Of a DNA stretch of 64,000 bases, positions 30,701 to 41,478 are shown in pieces. The notes below the pieces were generated by a model. The model searched no databases, was not told the origin of the DNA, and saw only the letters and a program-made list of their open reading frames with translations. Source of the stretch: Onishia niordana. GTDB lineage: Bacteria; Pseudomonadota; Gammaproteobacteria; Pseudomonadales; Halomonadaceae. The stretch's first letter is position 1, and each line of letters opens with the position of its first letter. Location of the stretch: positions 904,554 to 968,553 of the forward strand of contig NZ_SDSD01000001.1 of NCBI RefSeq assembly GCF_004798965.1, read 5' to 3'. A program made the translations under genes and the position numbers.

Positions 30701-30814
30701 ATGGCGATCGTGATCGTCTTCGGTCTCGGCGCGGCGACCCTGCTGACGCTGGTGGTGCTGCCGGTGGTCTACTGCACCCTGTTCGGCATCGCCTCGCCGA
30801 CCCGGCGCGACTGA
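27758..30814 (+). CDS. RND-family efflux transporter permease
   Basis: Proton-driven inner-membrane pump of the HAE1/AcrB-like family, 1018 residues. It shows the usual two-fold layout: TM1 near residue 12, a large periplasmic loop, TM2-6 (about 330-480), a second loop, then TM7-12 near the C-terminus. Motifs include GATPRQVEEEVTLPLEKAI, ALGMLVDNAIVVTEGM in TM4 (Asp of the proton relay), FAPIGLSPDATGEFVGSLFW, and VLKNAIVLVEEIN in the second half. It could export drugs, dyes, or solvents; the substrate range is not predictable. Ends before the hairpin at 30851. Confidence 0.95.
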   Translation: MVDYFLRHRVISWMVALLLAIGGLTSFFGLGQLEFPEFTIRNAVVSTSYPGATPRQVEEEVTLPLEKAIQEIPHLKRVSSVNSAGLSQITLELESRVQAQEMPQYWDLLRRKINDAQSRLPPGAGASVVNDDFGDVFGLLYNLTGEGYSLHDLEDHADLLQRELALIDGVQKITIAGTRAERVEVALDRERMQALNISPDQLANLLNAQNLVGDAGRVRLDGRSLALQPGGEFESVAALERLVVGRPGDGLIRLGDIATVRRTVTDSPRRLYHANGQPALSLGIAFESGVNVVEVGKAVGARLDTLEARLPTGMALTPVYEQPKVVDEAVSGFLINLAAAIGIVILVLLIFMGLRSGLLMGLVLLITILGTFVMMSIHGLQLQKISLGALIIALGMLVDNAIVVTEGMLIGLKRGKTKRQAALEVVSQNRLPLLGATVIAITAFAPIGLSPDATGEFVGSLFWVLCYSLLLSWITALTLTPFFFDLFFSEAPAASDGDSPDPYRGLLFVTFRGLLAGAIRLRWLTLALAVVLLATALAGFGQVKNAFFPDATTPLFFVDAWLPEGTDVLETEDRVARLEQAVLDMDAVENVTSVIGGGAQRFTLTYSPEDSYASFGQLIVETADRDSREARMEEVIRLLRRDFPSVQYKVKPLQVGPSSKASLEARLYGSDPEVLRRLADQVRGVFEAEPLADSVRLSWSNRVSVIEPAFLDEQARRVGVTRDALHRALLINNDGEQVGVYREGSELIPILLRAEERERHDLDDLHALNVWSDEQSSYVSAGTVLGPLTTQQRDPLIKRRDRQRMLAVYAEPMPLSGETAASVLSRLRPEVEAIDLPPGYRLEWGGEYQTSREAQQALFSSLPLGLLGMFVITVLLFANLRQALAIWSIVPLTLIGIVAGLVLLGAPFTFMALLGTLSLIGMVLKNAIVLVEEINVQLHHQADRYQAVMQAAVSRVRPVAMAAITTMLGMIPLFPDAFFSSMAIVIVFGLGAATLLTLVVLPVVYCTLFGIASPTRRD

Positions 30815-30850
30815 GCCTCACCGCGTCTGGGCCCAGTCCGCCCACAAAAA

Positions 30851-30877
30851 AAGCGCCGCCCCCTCGGGGCGGCGCTT
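30851..30877. terminator. Bidirectional terminator between RND operon and purL
   Basis: AAGCGCCGCCCC (30851-30862) pairs perfectly with GGGGCGGCGCTT (30866-30877). On the minus strand a run of seven T residues follows, making it a strong terminator for purL; on the plus strand the tail is weaker. Confidence 0.85.
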
Positions 30878-30917
30878 TCTGGTCTTACGTTGGCCTCTAG
30901 GTCGGGCCGGTATCCAC

Positions 30918-33900
30918 TCAGCCAAGCCAAGCGCGGGCGTTGCGGAACAGGCGCAGCCAGGCACCGTCCTGGGTCCACTCGGCCGGGCGCCAGGAGTTGG
31001 TCACCGCGCGGGCCACCCGCTCCGGGTGCGGCATCATGATGGTGACGCGTCCGTCCGGGGTAGTCAGACCGGTAATACCCGCGGCGGAGCCGTTGGGGTT
31101 GGCCGGATAGCGGCTGGTGACCTGGCCGTAGTTGTCGACGTAGCGCATCGCGATCTGATCGCTACCCTGCATGGCGCGCAGGTGGCCCGCATCGCGGAAC
31201 TCGGCCCGGCCCTCGCCGTGAGCCACGGCGATCGGCAGACGCGAGCCTTCCATGCCGGCGAGCAGGATAGAGGGGCTCTTCTCGACCTGCACCATCGACA
31301 CCCTGGCCTCGAACTGCTCGGACTCGTTGCGAGCGAAGCGCGGCCAGTTCTCGGCACCGGGGATCAGTTCCTTGAGCTGGGAGAGCATCTGGCAGCCGTT
31401 GCACACGCCCAGCGAGAAGCTGTCCTCACGCTCGAAGAAGCTCGCGAACTGCTCGCGGGCACGCTCGTTGAACAGCACCGACTTGGCCCAGCCGCCACCG
31501 GCGCCCAGCACATCGCCGTAGGAGAAGCCGCCACAGGCGACCAGCCCCTTGAACTCATCGAGACCGACACGGCCAGCGAGGATATCGCTCATGTGCACGT
31601 CCACCGCCTCGAAGCCGGCGCGATCGAAGGCGGCCGCCATCTCGACGTGGCCGTTGACGCCCTGCTCACGCAGGATCGCCATCGGCGGGCGAGCCAGGTT
31701 CACGTAGGGGGCGCTTACGTCTTCATCAACATCAAAGCTCGGGGTCGCCGACAAGCCCGGGTCGCGGGCATCGAGCAAGCTGTCGAACTCGTCCTTGGCA
31801 CACTCCGGATTGTCGCGCAGCGCCTGCATGCGATAGCTGGTCTCGCTCCAGGCACGCTGGGTCAGCTGGCGGGTAGTCTCGAGCAGCGGCTCCTCGAACA
31901 GGGTGACACGTACCTGGTCGTCATAGCGCGGACGCGCGATGACACCGCAGGTGTCGATACCGGCGGCCGCAAACTGGGCAAGCACCGCTTCAGTGTCGTG
32001 GCGGTTGACCTGGATCACCGCACCGAGCTCTTCACTGAACAGCGCATCCACCGCTTCAACCGGCTCATCAACCAGCCAGTCGAGCTTGATCTCGAGGCCT
32101 GCGTGAGAAGCGAACGCCATCTCCAGCAGGGTGGTGATCAGGCCGCCGTCACTGCGGTCGTGATAGGCCAGCAGCTGGCCATCGGCGTTCAGCCCCTGGA
32201 TGACACTGAAGAAAGCCCTCAGATCCTCGGGGTCGTCGACGTCCGGACAATCGTCACCCACCTGGCCATAGACCTGGGCCAGCGCCGAACCGCCAAGGCG
32301 ATTCCGGCCAGCACCCAGGTCGATCAGGATCAGGTCGGACTCGTCCTGCTCCAGGTTAATCTGCGGGGTCAGGGTGCGCATCGCATCGGTAACCGGCGCA
32401 AAACCGGTGATGGCAAGCGACAGCGGTGCAGTAATGCTCTTGTCCTCACCGTCCTCGTCCTGCCAGGCGGTGCGCATGGACATCGAGTCTTTGCCGACCG
32501 GAATGGCGATGCCCAGTGCCGGGCACAGCTCCATGCCCACGGCGTGCACGGCGTCATACAGCGCCTGGTTTTCGCCGGTATGGTCAGCGGCACTCATCCA
32601 GTTCGCGGACAGCTTGATATCGGAGAGCTTCTCGATCGGCGAGGCGGCCAGATTGGTGATCGCCTCGGCCACCGCCAGGCGCGCGCTGGCAGCGGGGTTG
32701 ATCAACGCCACCGGCGGCCGCTCGCCCATCGCCATGGCCTCGCCCTGATGGGTGTCGAAGCTTGCGGTGGTCACGGCGACATCGGCGACCGGCACCTGCC
32801 AGGGACCGACCATCTGGTCACGGGCCACTTGCCCGGTGATCGAGCGGTCGCCGATGGTGATCAGAAAGCTCTTGGAGGCCACCGCCGGCAGGCGCAGCAC
32901 CCGGTCCAGCGCCTCACGCAGGTCCAGGTTGTCGAGCATGATGCCCGGCATCTCGCGCGTCTCGCGCTGAAACTCGCGCTGCATCTTGGGCGGTTTGCCG
33001 AACAGCACGCTCATCGGCAGATCGACCGGCTTGGTATCGAAGTGGCCGTCGCGGACCTCAAGATGATGTGCCTCACTGGCCTCGCCAACCACCGAGAAGG
33101 GGCAGCGCTCACGCTCGCACAAGGCCTCGAAGGTCTCTAGCTGCTCGGGCGGCACCGCCAGCACGTAGCGCTCCTGAGCCTCGTTGCACCAGATCTCCAG
33201 CGGGCTCATGCCCGGCTCGGCGTTGGGCACCGCGCGCAGCTCGAAGACACCGCCACGACCACCGTCCTTGACCAGTTCGGGGAGCGCGTTGGAGAGACCG
33301 CCGGCACCGACATCATGAATGAAGCAGATCGGGTTTTGCTCACCCAGCGACCAGCAGCGATCAATGACTTCCTGGGAGCGGCGTTCGATCTCAGGGTTGT
33401 CGCGCTGCACCGAGGCGAAGTCGAGATCCTCGCTCGAGCTGCCGGACGCCATGGAAGAGGCCGCACCGCCGCCCAAGCCGATCAGCATGGCGGGGCCGCC
33501 CATCACGATCAGCTTGGCGCCGACCGGGATCTCGCCCTTCTCGACGTGGCCGGCACGCACGTTGCCATAACCACCGGCCAGCATGATCGGCTTGTGATAG
33601 CCGCGGCGTTCGATGCCGCCGGCGCCCAGCGCATCCTGCTCATAGGTGCGGAAGTAGCCGGCGAGATTCGGGCGACCGAACTCGTTGTTGAAGGCAGCAC
33701 CACCGATCGGGCCCTCGAGCATGATCGAGAGCGCCGACTGAATGCGCCCAGGCTTGCCGTAGTCGAAGGCTTCCCAGGGCTGCACGAACTCAGGGATACG
33801 CAGATTCGAGACGGAAAAACCGGTCAGACCGGCCTTGGGCTTGCCACCGAGACCGGTGGCGCCTTCGTCGCGGATCTCACCACCGGCGCCAGTCGCCGCG

Positions 33901-34838
33901 CCGGGATGCGGGGCGATGGCGGTCGGGTGGTTATGCGTCTCGACCTTCATCAGGATCTGGATCGGTTCCTGATGGCTTGCATAGGTGGCCCGCTCGCCCG
34001 CCTTGCCGGTCAGCGGCGCGGCGAAGAAGCGCCCCGCCTCACTGCCGCGGATCACCGCGGCGTTGTCGCTGTAGGCCGAAAGGGTATCCGTTGGCGAGCA
34101 CTCGTGGGTGTTCTTGATCATCTTGAACAGCGAGCGCGGCCGCGCTTCACCATCGATCACCCAGTCGGCATTGAAGATCTTGTGCCGGCAGTGCTCGGAG
34201 TTGGCCTGGGCAAACATCATCAGCTCGACGTCGGCCGGGTTGCGACCCAGTCCCTCGAAGGACGCGAGCAGATAGTCGATCTCGTCCTCGGCGAGCGCCA
34301 GGCCGAGGGCCTGGTTGGCCTCGACCAGGGCCGCACGGCCCTTGGCCAGCACATCGACCTGACCCAGCGGCGCCGGGGACTGATGAGAGAACAGCTTGAC
34401 CGCATCGGTCGAATTGGTCAGCACCGACTCGGTCATACGGTCGTGGATCACGCCGACGATGGCCTCGAAGGCCTCCTCGGAGAGGGTTCCATCGAGCTTC
34501 ACCCGATAGGCGACGCCGCGCTCCAGGCGCTGAATCTTGTCCAGCCCACAGTTGCGCACGATGTCGGTTGCCTTGGAGGACCAGGGCGACTGGGTGCCGA
34601 TGCGCGGCACCACCAGAAAGAAATGACCGTCGGACGTGCCGGCCGGGGATTGACTCCCGTAATCCAGCAGACGCTCGAGGGTCGCGGTTTCCTCGGCGGA
34701 CAGATCGCCGTCATGGTCGATGAAATGGACGTAGTCGGCCGTGAGGGAGGCGACCTCCGGTACCTGGGTACGCAGGGCGGCCATCAGCTTGGCATGACGG
34801 AAGTCAGAGAGGGCGGGAGCACCTCGCAGTTCGAGCAT
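30918..34838 (-). CDS. purL: Phosphoribosylformylglycinamidine synthase, large single-chain form
   Basis: ATP- and glutamine-dependent conversion of FGAR to FGAM in purine synthesis. The 1306-residue protein has the N-terminal PurS-like part, the two AIRS-like halves with [56 protein letters not shown] and [10 protein letters not shown], and a C-terminal glutaminase domain with [29 protein letters not shown] (nucleophile Cys) and a PHPER-type His/Glu end. I use the ATG at 34838 ([14 protein letters not shown]), which aligns with known starts; an ATG at 34865 would add nine residues. Transcribed divergently from mltF. Confidence 0.97.
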   Translation of the reverse strand: MLELRGAPALSDFRHAKLMAALRTQVPEVASLTADYVHFIDHDGDLSAEETATLERLLDYGSQSPAGTSDGHFFLVVPRIGTQSPWSSKATDIVRNCGLDKIQRLERGVAYRVKLDGTLSEEAFEAIVGVIHDRMTESVLTNSTDAVKLFSHQSPAPLGQVDVLAKGRAALVEANQALGLALAEDEIDYLLASFEGLGRNPADVELMMFAQANSEHCRHKIFNADWVIDGEARPRSLFKMIKNTHECSPTDTLSAYSDNAAVIRGSEAGRFFAAPLTGKAGERATYASHQEPIQILMKVETHNHPTAIAPHPGAATGAGGEIRDEGATGLGGKPKAGLTGFSVSNLRIPEFVQPWEAFDYGKPGRIQSALSIMLEGPIGGAAFNNEFGRPNLAGYFRTYEQDALGAGGIERRGYHKPIMLAGGYGNVRAGHVEKGEIPVGAKLIVMGGPAMLIGLGGGAASSMASGSSSEDLDFASVQRDNPEIERRSQEVIDRCWSLGEQNPICFIHDVGAGGLSNALPELVKDGGRGGVFELRAVPNAEPGMSPLEIWCNEAQERYVLAVPPEQLETFEALCERERCPFSVVGEASEAHHLEVRDGHFDTKPVDLPMSVLFGKPPKMQREFQRETREMPGIMLDNLDLREALDRVLRLPAVASKSFLITIGDRSITGQVARDQMVGPWQVPVADVAVTTASFDTHQGEAMAMGERPPVALINPAASARLAVAEAITNLAASPIEKLSDIKLSANWMSAADHTGENQALYDAVHAVGMELCPALGIAIPVGKDSMSMRTAWQDEDGEDKSITAPLSLAITGFAPVTDAMRTLTPQINLEQDESDLILIDLGAGRNRLGGSALAQVYGQVGDDCPDVDDPEDLRAFFSVIQGLNADGQLLAYHDRSDGGLITTLLEMAFASHAGLEIKLDWLVDEPVEAVDALFSEELGAVIQVNRHDTEAVLAQFAAAGIDTCGVIARPRYDDQVRVTLFEEPLLETTRQLTQRAWSETSYRMQALRDNPECAKDEFDSLLDARDPGLSATPSFDVDEDVSAPYVNLARPPMAILREQGVNGHVEMAAAFDRAGFEAVDVHMSDILAGRVGLDEFKGLVACGGFSYGDVLGAGGGWAKSVLFNERAREQFASFFEREDSFSLGVCNGCQMLSQLKELIPGAENWPRFARNESEQFEARVSMVQVEKSPSILLAGMEGSRLPIAVAHGEGRAEFRDAGHLRAMQGSDQIAMRYVDNYGQVTSRYPANPNGSAAGITGLTTPDGRVTIMMPHPERVARAVTNSWRPAEWTQDGAWLRLFRNARAWLG

Positions 34839-34990
34839 GTCGTTCGAGCCTCGGGAACAAAGCATGAAATGGGGCCGCGGCCTGCGGCAACGAGCACACT
34901 ATGATACTGGAAAGGCCGCGCCACCGAAATCCGCGAGGTGACAGCCTGCAAAAGGGTCGTTAAGGTAATATTTCCTTATCGCGACTGAAC

Positions 34991-36469
34991 TTGCTAATGC
35001 TCAAGGCCGCCGTCCGACATCTGCTGCACTACCATCGCTGGTACCTGTCGCTGAGCGTTGCCGTGACCCTGGCCCTGCTACCCCACCGCGAGAGTCAGGC
35101 ACCCAACCGCCACCTGGAAGACGTCCGTGACCGAGACTTCCTGACAGTGGTCAGTCGCAACACCCCGACCAGCTACTACGAAGGCCGCCGTGGGCCGACC
35201 GGTTTCGAGTACGAACTGGCACGCCGCTTCGCCGAGCAACTGGGCGTCAGCCTGTCGATGGAGACCCAGAGCGACATCGCCGGCGTGCTGGACACCGTCG
35301 CCAGTGGCAACGCCGATGTCGGCGCCGCGGCGCTGACCCTGACGCCTGGCCGCGCCGATCTCAATTACAGCACCGCGATCCTCGAGCTGCAGCCTCAGAT
35401 CGTCTACCGCCGGGGGCTTTCCCCCGTGGATAGCGCCCAGGACCTGGTCGGGCTCGAGATTGCCATCATCCGCGACTCCGGCATCGGTGAAGTACTGCGC
35501 CGCCTGCAGGACCAATTCCCGGAACTGAGCTGGCGAGAAGCCGCCGATCTCGAAGTCGCCGACCTGCTGCAGCGCGTCGAGGATGGCGACCTGGATGCCG
35601 CGGTCATCTTCAACCACCAGTTCACGCTCAACCGTCTGTTCTTTCCAGGCGTCGATGATGGCGTCACCCTCGGCGAGTCCCTGAGCATGGTCTGGGCCTT
35701 TCCCGCAAGCTACGGCCTAGGTCTGCAACGCGAGGCCAATGCCTTCTTCGCCCAGCTGCGCCGGGACGGCACCCTTGCGCGGCTGGTCGAACGCTACTTC
35801 GGCCACGAGGACTACCTCGAATATGTCGGTGCCCGCACCTTCATTCGCCAGATTCAGGATAAGCTCGACGACTACGACGCCCTGTTTCGCAAAGCCGCAA
35901 GAGAAACCGGCTTCGACTGGAAGCTTCTGGCGGCGCTCGGGTATCAAGAGTCCCATTGGGAGCCACGCGCCACCTCGCCAACCGGGGTGCGGGGACTGAT
36001 GATGCTGACCAACGCCACCGCCGCCGAAATGAACATCAGCAATCGTCTCGACCCGGCCCAGAGCATCGACGGCGGTGCCCGCTACCTGCGCGAGATGATG
36101 GATCGCCTCCAGGAGGAGGTGACCGGCGACGACCGGCTGTGGATGGCGCTGGCGGCCTACAATGTGGGCCTTGGCCATCTGTATGACGCCCAGAAGATCG
36201 CCGAGATGCGCGGCGGCGACCCCTATGCCTGGCCGGACGTTCGCGAGGCCCTTCCCTTGCTACAGAAGCGCACCTGGTATTCCAAGGTACGTCACGGCTA
36301 TGCCCGCGGCGGCGAACCCGTGATCTATGTCCGCAACATCCGCCGCTACTACGAGATACTCAACTACGTCGACCGCAGCCAACAGCAGTTCTTCCAGCTC
36401 AACGAGCGCGCAGCAGGCGAAGACGGCGACGACGGACCGGACTACGACCGGATTCCCCCCATATTATGA
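34991..36469 (+). CDS. mltF: Membrane-bound lytic transglycosylase MltF
   Basis: Periplasmic murein lytic transglycosylase. The 492-residue protein has an N-terminal hydrophobic signal ([13 protein letters not shown]), a solute-binding-protein-like domain (about 45-270: [19 protein letters not shown] ... [16 protein letters not shown]) and a C-terminal SLT domain with [19 protein letters not shown] (catalytic Glu), [10 protein letters not shown] and [15 protein letters not shown]. This matches the MltF layout, including its usual place next to purL. The 3' end overlaps the following diguanylate cyclase gene as ATGA. Confidence 0.95.
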   Translation: MLMLKAAVRHLLHYHRWYLSLSVAVTLALLPHRESQAPNRHLEDVRDRDFLTVVSRNTPTSYYEGRRGPTGFEYELARRFAEQLGVSLSMETQSDIAGVLDTVASGNADVGAAALTLTPGRADLNYSTAILELQPQIVYRRGLSPVDSAQDLVGLEIAIIRDSGIGEVLRRLQDQFPELSWREAADLEVADLLQRVEDGDLDAAVIFNHQFTLNRLFFPGVDDGVTLGESLSMVWAFPASYGLGLQREANAFFAQLRRDGTLARLVERYFGHEDYLEYVGARTFIRQIQDKLDDYDALFRKAARETGFDWKLLAALGYQESHWEPRATSPTGVRGLMMLTNATAAEMNISNRLDPAQSIDGGARYLREMMDRLQEEVTGDDRLWMALAAYNVGLGHLYDAQKIAEMRGGDPYAWPDVREALPLLQKRTWYSKVRHGYARGGEPVIYVRNIRRYYEILNYVDRSQQQFFQLNERAAGEDGDDGPDYDRIPPIL

Positions 36470-38433
36470 AGCAGCGCCTGCTCTCTACGGGTGCCCTGCT
36501 GTTGTGCAGCCTGGCGCTTATCATCCTGGCCATGGCAGGCCTCGCCGAGGTCCACGCGACCGCGGAGCCCAGCCTGCTCGCCGTGCTGGCACTCACGCTC
36601 GCCAAACTGGCCTGGCTCGCCCACGTGCCGCGCCTGGCGCGTGGCCTCGCGGCAGTGACGCTAACCTGTCTGACACTTGGGCTCACAAGCTATCTGCTGC
36701 CCGAATACTGGATCAGCACCGAGGCTTGGCACGCACTCGCCGACTGGCTGGCTTCCGGGTCGAATCTCGATGACTGGCGGCCGCCGCTGTTCGCCACCCT
36801 GTGCCTCACTCTGCTCGGCGGTGCCCAGCTTTCCGGGCGCCGGGCCGCGCTGGGAAGCCCCATGCTGCTCTGCCTGGCGCTGCTGATGTGGCTCGCCCAA
36901 CTGGACCTCGGCGTGAGCGCGACGACCCGCTGGGTCCTTGAATATGCCGCGCCCCCCGCCGCACTGACGGCCATGGGCTGCCTGCTGATGGCGCATGGCC
37001 TGTCGCTCTTCAACCTGCCTGCCGAGGAGCGCCGACTGCTGTCGCGCCCTCTCTGGCAATCCATGTCGCTCGGCATCCTGGCTCTGACCTTCTCGCAGCA
37101 CCAGCAGGCGATCGAAGATCGCCGGCTACACCGCCTACTCGACGCAGAAAACCACCGGCTGACCAAACAGCTCTCCCGGGAGGTAGACGACAAGCTGGCG
37201 GCTACCCGGCGCTTCGCCAATGGCTGGCGGCTGCTCGAAGCGCCCCCGGATGCGGCCGCCTGGGCCCTGATGGCCGAGCCGCTGTACCGGGATTACCGCT
37301 ATTTCGAGAATATCGCCCTGGTCACGCCGGATACCCGTATTCGTCACGTCCATCCCATGAACGAGGCCAATCGGGGCATCATCGGCGTGCGGCTTTCCGA
37401 GAGCCAGCCAGCCGGCCGCCCGGCGCAACAACGGGCCCTGGAGGACCACCAGGAATCCACTACCGGTGTAATCAAGCTGCTACAGGGTCAATACGGCATC
37501 ATCTACTACCTGCCAACCCAGGTCGCCAGCGGCGATTTCATCGGCGCCAGCGCCATGGTGCTAAGCCTGCAGACCCTAGTCGATACGCTGCAGGATACGA
37601 TCGGTGCCCAGCGCACCCGGGTCGAGCTGCGCCAGACCTCGGCCCCCCTGGCCACCCTGGGCGCCGCCAAGGGCGTTCGTGAGTGGGCTCAACGCTCCCA
37701 GATCGAAATCGGCAGCCATCCACTGACGCTGACAACCCTGCCCACACAACAACGACTGCTGGCCTCCCACGCGCGACTGCCGGCCGTCAGCCTGACCACC
37801 GGCCTTGGCCTCGCCTACCTGCTGTTCCTGGTCCTCTACGCCTACCGCCACCTGGGCATACAGCACCGACTCCTGCATCGCTCTCATACCCAACTGCACC
37901 AGGAAATCGAGGCCCGGACCCGCTTGCAGAAAGAGGTGGAGTGGCTGGCCCGCCACGACGAGCTGACCAGCCTGCCCAACCGGCGGATGCTGATGGACGA
38001 TCTCAAGTCACGCTACGATGTCCGCCCGCTGTGCGTGATGATCTGTGACCTCGACCACTTCAAGCGCATCAACGACAACCTGGGGCACCTGGCAGGCGAT
38101 GAGTGTCTGCAGCGCCTGGGCGAGCTGGGGCATGCCGTGGCATCCCGAGCCGGCGGCCTGTTTGCCCGCTACGGCGGCGAGGAATTCGTGGTATTGCTGC
38201 CAGGCTACGACGGCGTCAGCGGCCGACAGGTGGCCGAGGAGCTCATGACTGCCCTTCAGGATGCCAAGCTCATGCATCACGATGGCACTCCACTGACCAT
38301 GAGCATCGGCCTGACCGTGCTTGAGCGGGGAGAATTGAATATCGCCACCCTGATGCAGGTGGCCGACGACGCCCTCTATCGGGCCAAGGAAATGGGACGC
38401 AACCGGGTGGTCAGTGCACCGCTGCCGGGCTAG
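36466..38433 (+). CDS. Membrane-anchored diguanylate cyclase (GGDEF), no I-site
   Basis: Makes cyclic di-GMP from GTP. The 655-residue protein has about six N-terminal membrane segments in the first 190 residues, an extracytoplasmic sensor region (about 215-430), another membrane segment ([19 protein letters not shown]) and a short coiled coil. The C-terminal GGDEF domain shows [28 protein letters not shown] and [14 protein letters not shown]. The active-site GGEEF is intact. The RxxD inhibitory site expected five residues upstream reads RAGG, so product inhibition at that site is probably lost. It overlaps mltF by four bases; such coupling to a cell-wall enzyme may be only positional. Confidence 0.92.
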   Translation: MKQRLLSTGALLLCSLALIILAMAGLAEVHATAEPSLLAVLALTLAKLAWLAHVPRLARGLAAVTLTCLTLGLTSYLLPEYWISTEAWHALADWLASGSNLDDWRPPLFATLCLTLLGGAQLSGRRAALGSPMLLCLALLMWLAQLDLGVSATTRWVLEYAAPPAALTAMGCLLMAHGLSLFNLPAEERRLLSRPLWQSMSLGILALTFSQHQQAIEDRRLHRLLDAENHRLTKQLSREVDDKLAATRRFANGWRLLEAPPDAAAWALMAEPLYRDYRYFENIALVTPDTRIRHVHPMNEANRGIIGVRLSESQPAGRPAQQRALEDHQESTTGVIKLLQGQYGIIYYLPTQVASGDFIGASAMVLSLQTLVDTLQDTIGAQRTRVELRQTSAPLATLGAAKGVREWAQRSQIEIGSHPLTLTTLPTQQRLLASHARLPAVSLTTGLGLAYLLFLVLYAYRHLGIQHRLLHRSHTQLHQEIEARTRLQKEVEWLARHDELTSLPNRRMLMDDLKSRYDVRPLCVMICDLDHFKRINDNLGHLAGDECLQRLGELGHAVASRAGGLFARYGGEEFVVLLPGYDGVSGRQVAEELMTALQDAKLMHHDGTPLTMSIGLTVLERGELNIATLMQVADDALYRAKEMGRNRVVSAPLPG

Positions 38434-38449
38434 CTATGCTCGCCGTCAG

Positions 38450-38980
<531 letters not shown>

Positions 38981-38982
38981 TC

Positions 38983-39807
38983 ATGTCTCAAGCACTGGAC
39001 AATCTGGTGGCCCTGCTGGGGCTGGAAATGATCGAGGAAAATCTCTTTCGAGGCCATAGCCAGGACCTGGGCTTTCCCCAGCTGTTCGGCGGCCAGGTAC
39101 TCGGCCAGGCGCTCTCGGCGGCCACCCACACCGTGCCCGCCGAGCGTCGCGTGCATTCCCAGCACGGCTACTTTCTGCGCCCGGGCGACCCCCGTATGCC
39201 GGTGGTCTACCAGGTCGACCGGGTCCGTGACGGCGGCAGCTTCACCACCCGCCGCGTCACCGCCATCCAGAAGGGCAAGCCGATCTTCTTCTGTAGCGCG
39301 TCCTTCCAGGGCGACGAGCACGGCTTCCACCACCAGCTCTCCATGCCTGACGTCGACGACCCGGAGACACTGATTCAGGACGGCGCCAAGGTTCAGCGCT
39401 TCAACGGTCACCCCATCGAGTTCCTGCATTTGGCCGATGAGGCACCCGGCGAGAACGGCGCACCGCGCAAGCGCCTGTGGTTCCGACTGGCAGGCGAATT
39501 ACCTAGCGATCCCGCCCTGCACCGCTACTTGCTGGCCTACAGCACGGACTTCCACCTGCTGACCACCTCGCTTGTCTCCCACGACATTGCCTTCGGTGAC
39601 CCACGGCTGCAGATCGCGAGCCTCGATCACTCGCTCTGGTTCCACCAGGACGTCACCGTCAATGACTGGCTGCGCTACGAAATGGATAGCCCCTGGGCCG
39701 GCGGCGCCCGCGGCTTCGCCCGTGGCAGCCTATACGACCGTCAAGGTCAGCTGGTCGCCTCCTCCGCCCAGGAGGGGCTGACACGCGTACGCGACATAGA
39801 GAGCTGA
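38983..39807 (+). CDS. tesB: Acyl-CoA thioesterase II
   Basis: Hydrolyses medium- and long-chain acyl-CoAs. The 274-residue double hot-dog protein reads MSQALDNLVALLGLEMIEENLFRG..., with FGGQVLGQALSAA, YFLRPGDPRMPV, DGGSFTTRRVTAIQ, and in the second half the catalytic-type Asp of ASLDHSLWFH, then ARGFARGSLYD and SAQEGLTR. Family members share all of these. The start is the ATG at 38983; an in-frame ATG at 38923 would overlap the tadA promoter region. A tandem repeat and a hairpin follow the stop. Confidence 0.95.
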   Translation: MSQALDNLVALLGLEMIEENLFRGHSQDLGFPQLFGGQVLGQALSAATHTVPAERRVHSQHGYFLRPGDPRMPVVYQVDRVRDGGSFTTRRVTAIQKGKPIFFCSASFQGDEHGFHHQLSMPDVDDPETLIQDGAKVQRFNGHPIEFLHLADEAPGENGAPRKRLWFRLAGELPSDPALHRYLLAYSTDFHLLTTSLVSHDIAFGDPRLQIASLDHSLWFHQDVTVNDWLRYEMDSPWAGGARGFARGSLYDRQGQLVASSAQEGLTRVRDIES

Positions 39808-39809
39808 GC

Positions 39810-39862
39810 CAGTACATAAACTCAGTACATAAACTCAGTACATAAAACCAGTACACATAAAA
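39810..39862. repeat. 13-bp tandem repeat after tesB
   Basis: Four head-to-tail units based on CAGTACATAAACT (39810-39822, 39823-39835, 39836-39848, and a 14-base variant to 39862) start just past the tesB stop and lead into a terminator hairpin. Confidence 0.85.
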
Positions 39863-39863
39863 T

Positions 39864-39886
39864 GGGCGCCTATCCAGTAGGCGCCC
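39864..39886. terminator. Hairpin between tesB and the Pmp3-like gene
   Basis: GGGCGCCTA (39864-39872) pairs perfectly with TAGGCGCCC (39878-39886). It lies between convergent genes. A T-run is missing on the plus strand; on the minus strand the A/T-rich repeat follows it (ATTTTATGT), so it can act for the Pmp3-like gene. Confidence 0.65.
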
Positions 39887-39938
39887 AGATCGGCACAGCG
39901 CCCGAGAGCGCTTAGGGGCTATTGCCCCTGCCATCACC

Positions 39939-40097
39939 TCACCGCCGCGCGATGATCCAGACCGCATGCACAATGCCCGGCACATAGCCCAGAATCGTCA
40001 GCAGGATATTGATCCAGAAGTGTAGGCCGATGCCGACTTGCAGAAAAACACCCACCGGGGGCAGCAGTATCGCGAGTATAATGCGAATGACATCCAT
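39939..40097 (-). CDS. Pmp3/YqaE-family small membrane protein
   Basis: A 52-residue membrane peptide with two hydrophobic helices. It begins MDVIRIILAILLPPVGVFLQ, then GIGLHFWINILLTILGYVPG and ends HAVWIIARR, the exact pattern of the Pmp3/UPF0057 family (YqaE in E. coli), linked to stress and membrane potential. The AAGGAG ribosome site lies 8 bases before the ATG on the minus strand, supporting the start. Confidence 0.93.
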   Translation of the reverse strand: MDVIRIILAILLPPVGVFLQVGIGLHFWINILLTILGYVPGIVHAVWIIARR

Positions 40098-40526
40098 GAA
40101 GTAACTCCTTGTATTGGCGAATATATGTCTTGGGGGCTATGGACCTGGCCCGTGTCGACCACCCAAGGCCCCGAATTGTTCCATGTGTATGCCGTCAGCA
40201 GCCGTGAGGTCCGCTTGGCAGCGCGCTTTCAGCCAAGCAAGCGGCGCTGTCGGCGCACTTCGAGGCATCACACGACCGCAGGCGTCATCTCCCATCATAG
40301 CGCCACTTATGGACACCGGACCTCACCATTGCCAGGGGTGAGGCCGACCAGCGTGCGAGCGGAGAAGCAGCCTGCCGCCTCTTCGTGGCATATGGTAAGT
40401 GACTCAGGAACGCTGACGATACGGCTATCCGTAGGTCGAGCGTCTGCGTGCCATACCCAAGGTGTCATCGAGATAAGCACCCTCGCCGCTGATCCCCGCG
40501 TATTTCTGCGCTTGTCGCATGAGTCT
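40098..40526. other. Intergenic region without a recognisable gene
   Basis: A 429-base gap between the divergent-facing end of the Pmp3-like gene and the DUF1206 stop. Frames crossing it have no family resemblance and poor codon pattern. It may hold the promoter for the Pmp3-like gene near 40110-40150; nothing else is seen. Confidence 0.5.
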
Positions 40527-41339
40527 TCAGTCGACACTGGTATCACGAAAGGCCGCGTTAATGAGGCAGTAAAGCCCATAGCCAAAGAGGCCGAGGGCCA
40601 CCGTGCCCAGCAGCCACGGGCCGAAGGGCTGGGCGGCCAGGACGTTCAGTGCACCGCCAAGCCCCTGGGCCTGACTCGGGTCGGTGCGCCATGCAGCGAT
40701 GCACAGAAAGAGCCCGATGATCATGAAGACCACCCCGCGAGCCGATAGCCCCCAGCGAGTGATGCCCTCGAAGAAGTGCTGTTGTGTCGTCGACATGTCC
40801 TGGTGGTGCCAGTTCTTGAGGTAGGAGCGGTTGATGGCCCGCCACAGCTGACGCAGGCCGACCCCCAGGAACACCAGACCAATGGCGAAGACCAGGATGA
40901 CACCGCCCCGGTGGCTCATCAGCAGGGCGGTACGATCCTGAGCGGCGGCCTCTCCCGATGACATCGCCACGTTGCGCAGCAGATCGAAGCAGTAGACCCC
41001 CAGGCTGCCGTGGGTAAGGCTGCTGATGAGAAAGCCTAGCCGTGTACCGATGCCCTTGAGGCCCAGGCCGACTCCCTCGGCATCCAGCAGGGCCTGCAAC
41101 AGGCGCCACAAGGCGTAGGCGAACAGGCCGATGCCGAGCAGGCCTAGCATGACGTCGCCGAAAGGCCGGCGGACCAGCTGGTTGATCGCCTCCTTCGATC
41201 CCACGTTATCCCCGCCAAGCCCCACCACCGCCAGGCAGGCGAGCCCACCGATCAGCAGATAGACGATTCCCTTGGCGATATAGCCTGCGCGTGCCGCCAG
41301 GGAAAGGCCCTGCTTGAGTCGTGTCTCGGGTAGGGTCAT
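40527..41339 (-). CDS. DUF1206 membrane protein
   Basis: A 270-residue polytopic protein made of three similar two-helix repeats, each opening with an ARxGYxAKGxVYxxIG-like segment: ARAGYIAKGIVYLLIGGLA (first), TRLGFLISSLTHGSLGVY (second), TRWGLSARGVVFMIIGLFL (third). This triplication is the mark of DUF1206. Function unknown. Start chosen at 41339 (MTLPETRLKQGLSLAARAG), since the upstream in-frame ATG at 41399 adds an unconserved leader. Lies tail-first toward an empty 429-base region. Confidence 0.85.
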   Translation of the reverse strand: MTLPETRLKQGLSLAARAGYIAKGIVYLLIGGLACLAVVGLGGDNVGSKEAINQLVRRPFGDVMLGLLGIGLFAYALWRLLQALLDAEGVGLGLKGIGTRLGFLISSLTHGSLGVYCFDLLRNVAMSSGEAAAQDRTALLMSHRGGVILVFAIGLVFLGVGLRQLWRAINRSYLKNWHHQDMSTTQQHFFEGITRWGLSARGVVFMIIGLFLCIAAWRTDPSQAQGLGGALNVLAAQPFGPWLLGTVALGLFGYGLYCLINAAFRDTSVD

Positions 41340-41478
41340 GAGGGCTCCAGGGTCGAGGGGCTCTGCCAACGACAAGGCAGGCAGCGGATTCAGGCTCAAG
41401 ATGGTATAGGTGCTGCCGGTCGAGGCATATAGCCTAGCAGGACTCTACCCGCACATTAGCTGGCCGTGTGGGGCCATA

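Noticed and set aside
30918..34904. Long plus-strand frames (704 and 529 codons) opposite purL
   Set aside because: Antisense to purL, which has unmistakable catalytic motifs.
39810..39862. TACATAAA repeats as a CRISPR array
   Set aside because: Units of 13 bases with no spacers; a simple tandem repeat.
40098..40526. A plus-strand gene of 236 codons across the gap (40038-40748)
   Set aside because: It overlaps the Pmp3-like and DUF1206 genes in antisense and has no ribosome site or family match.
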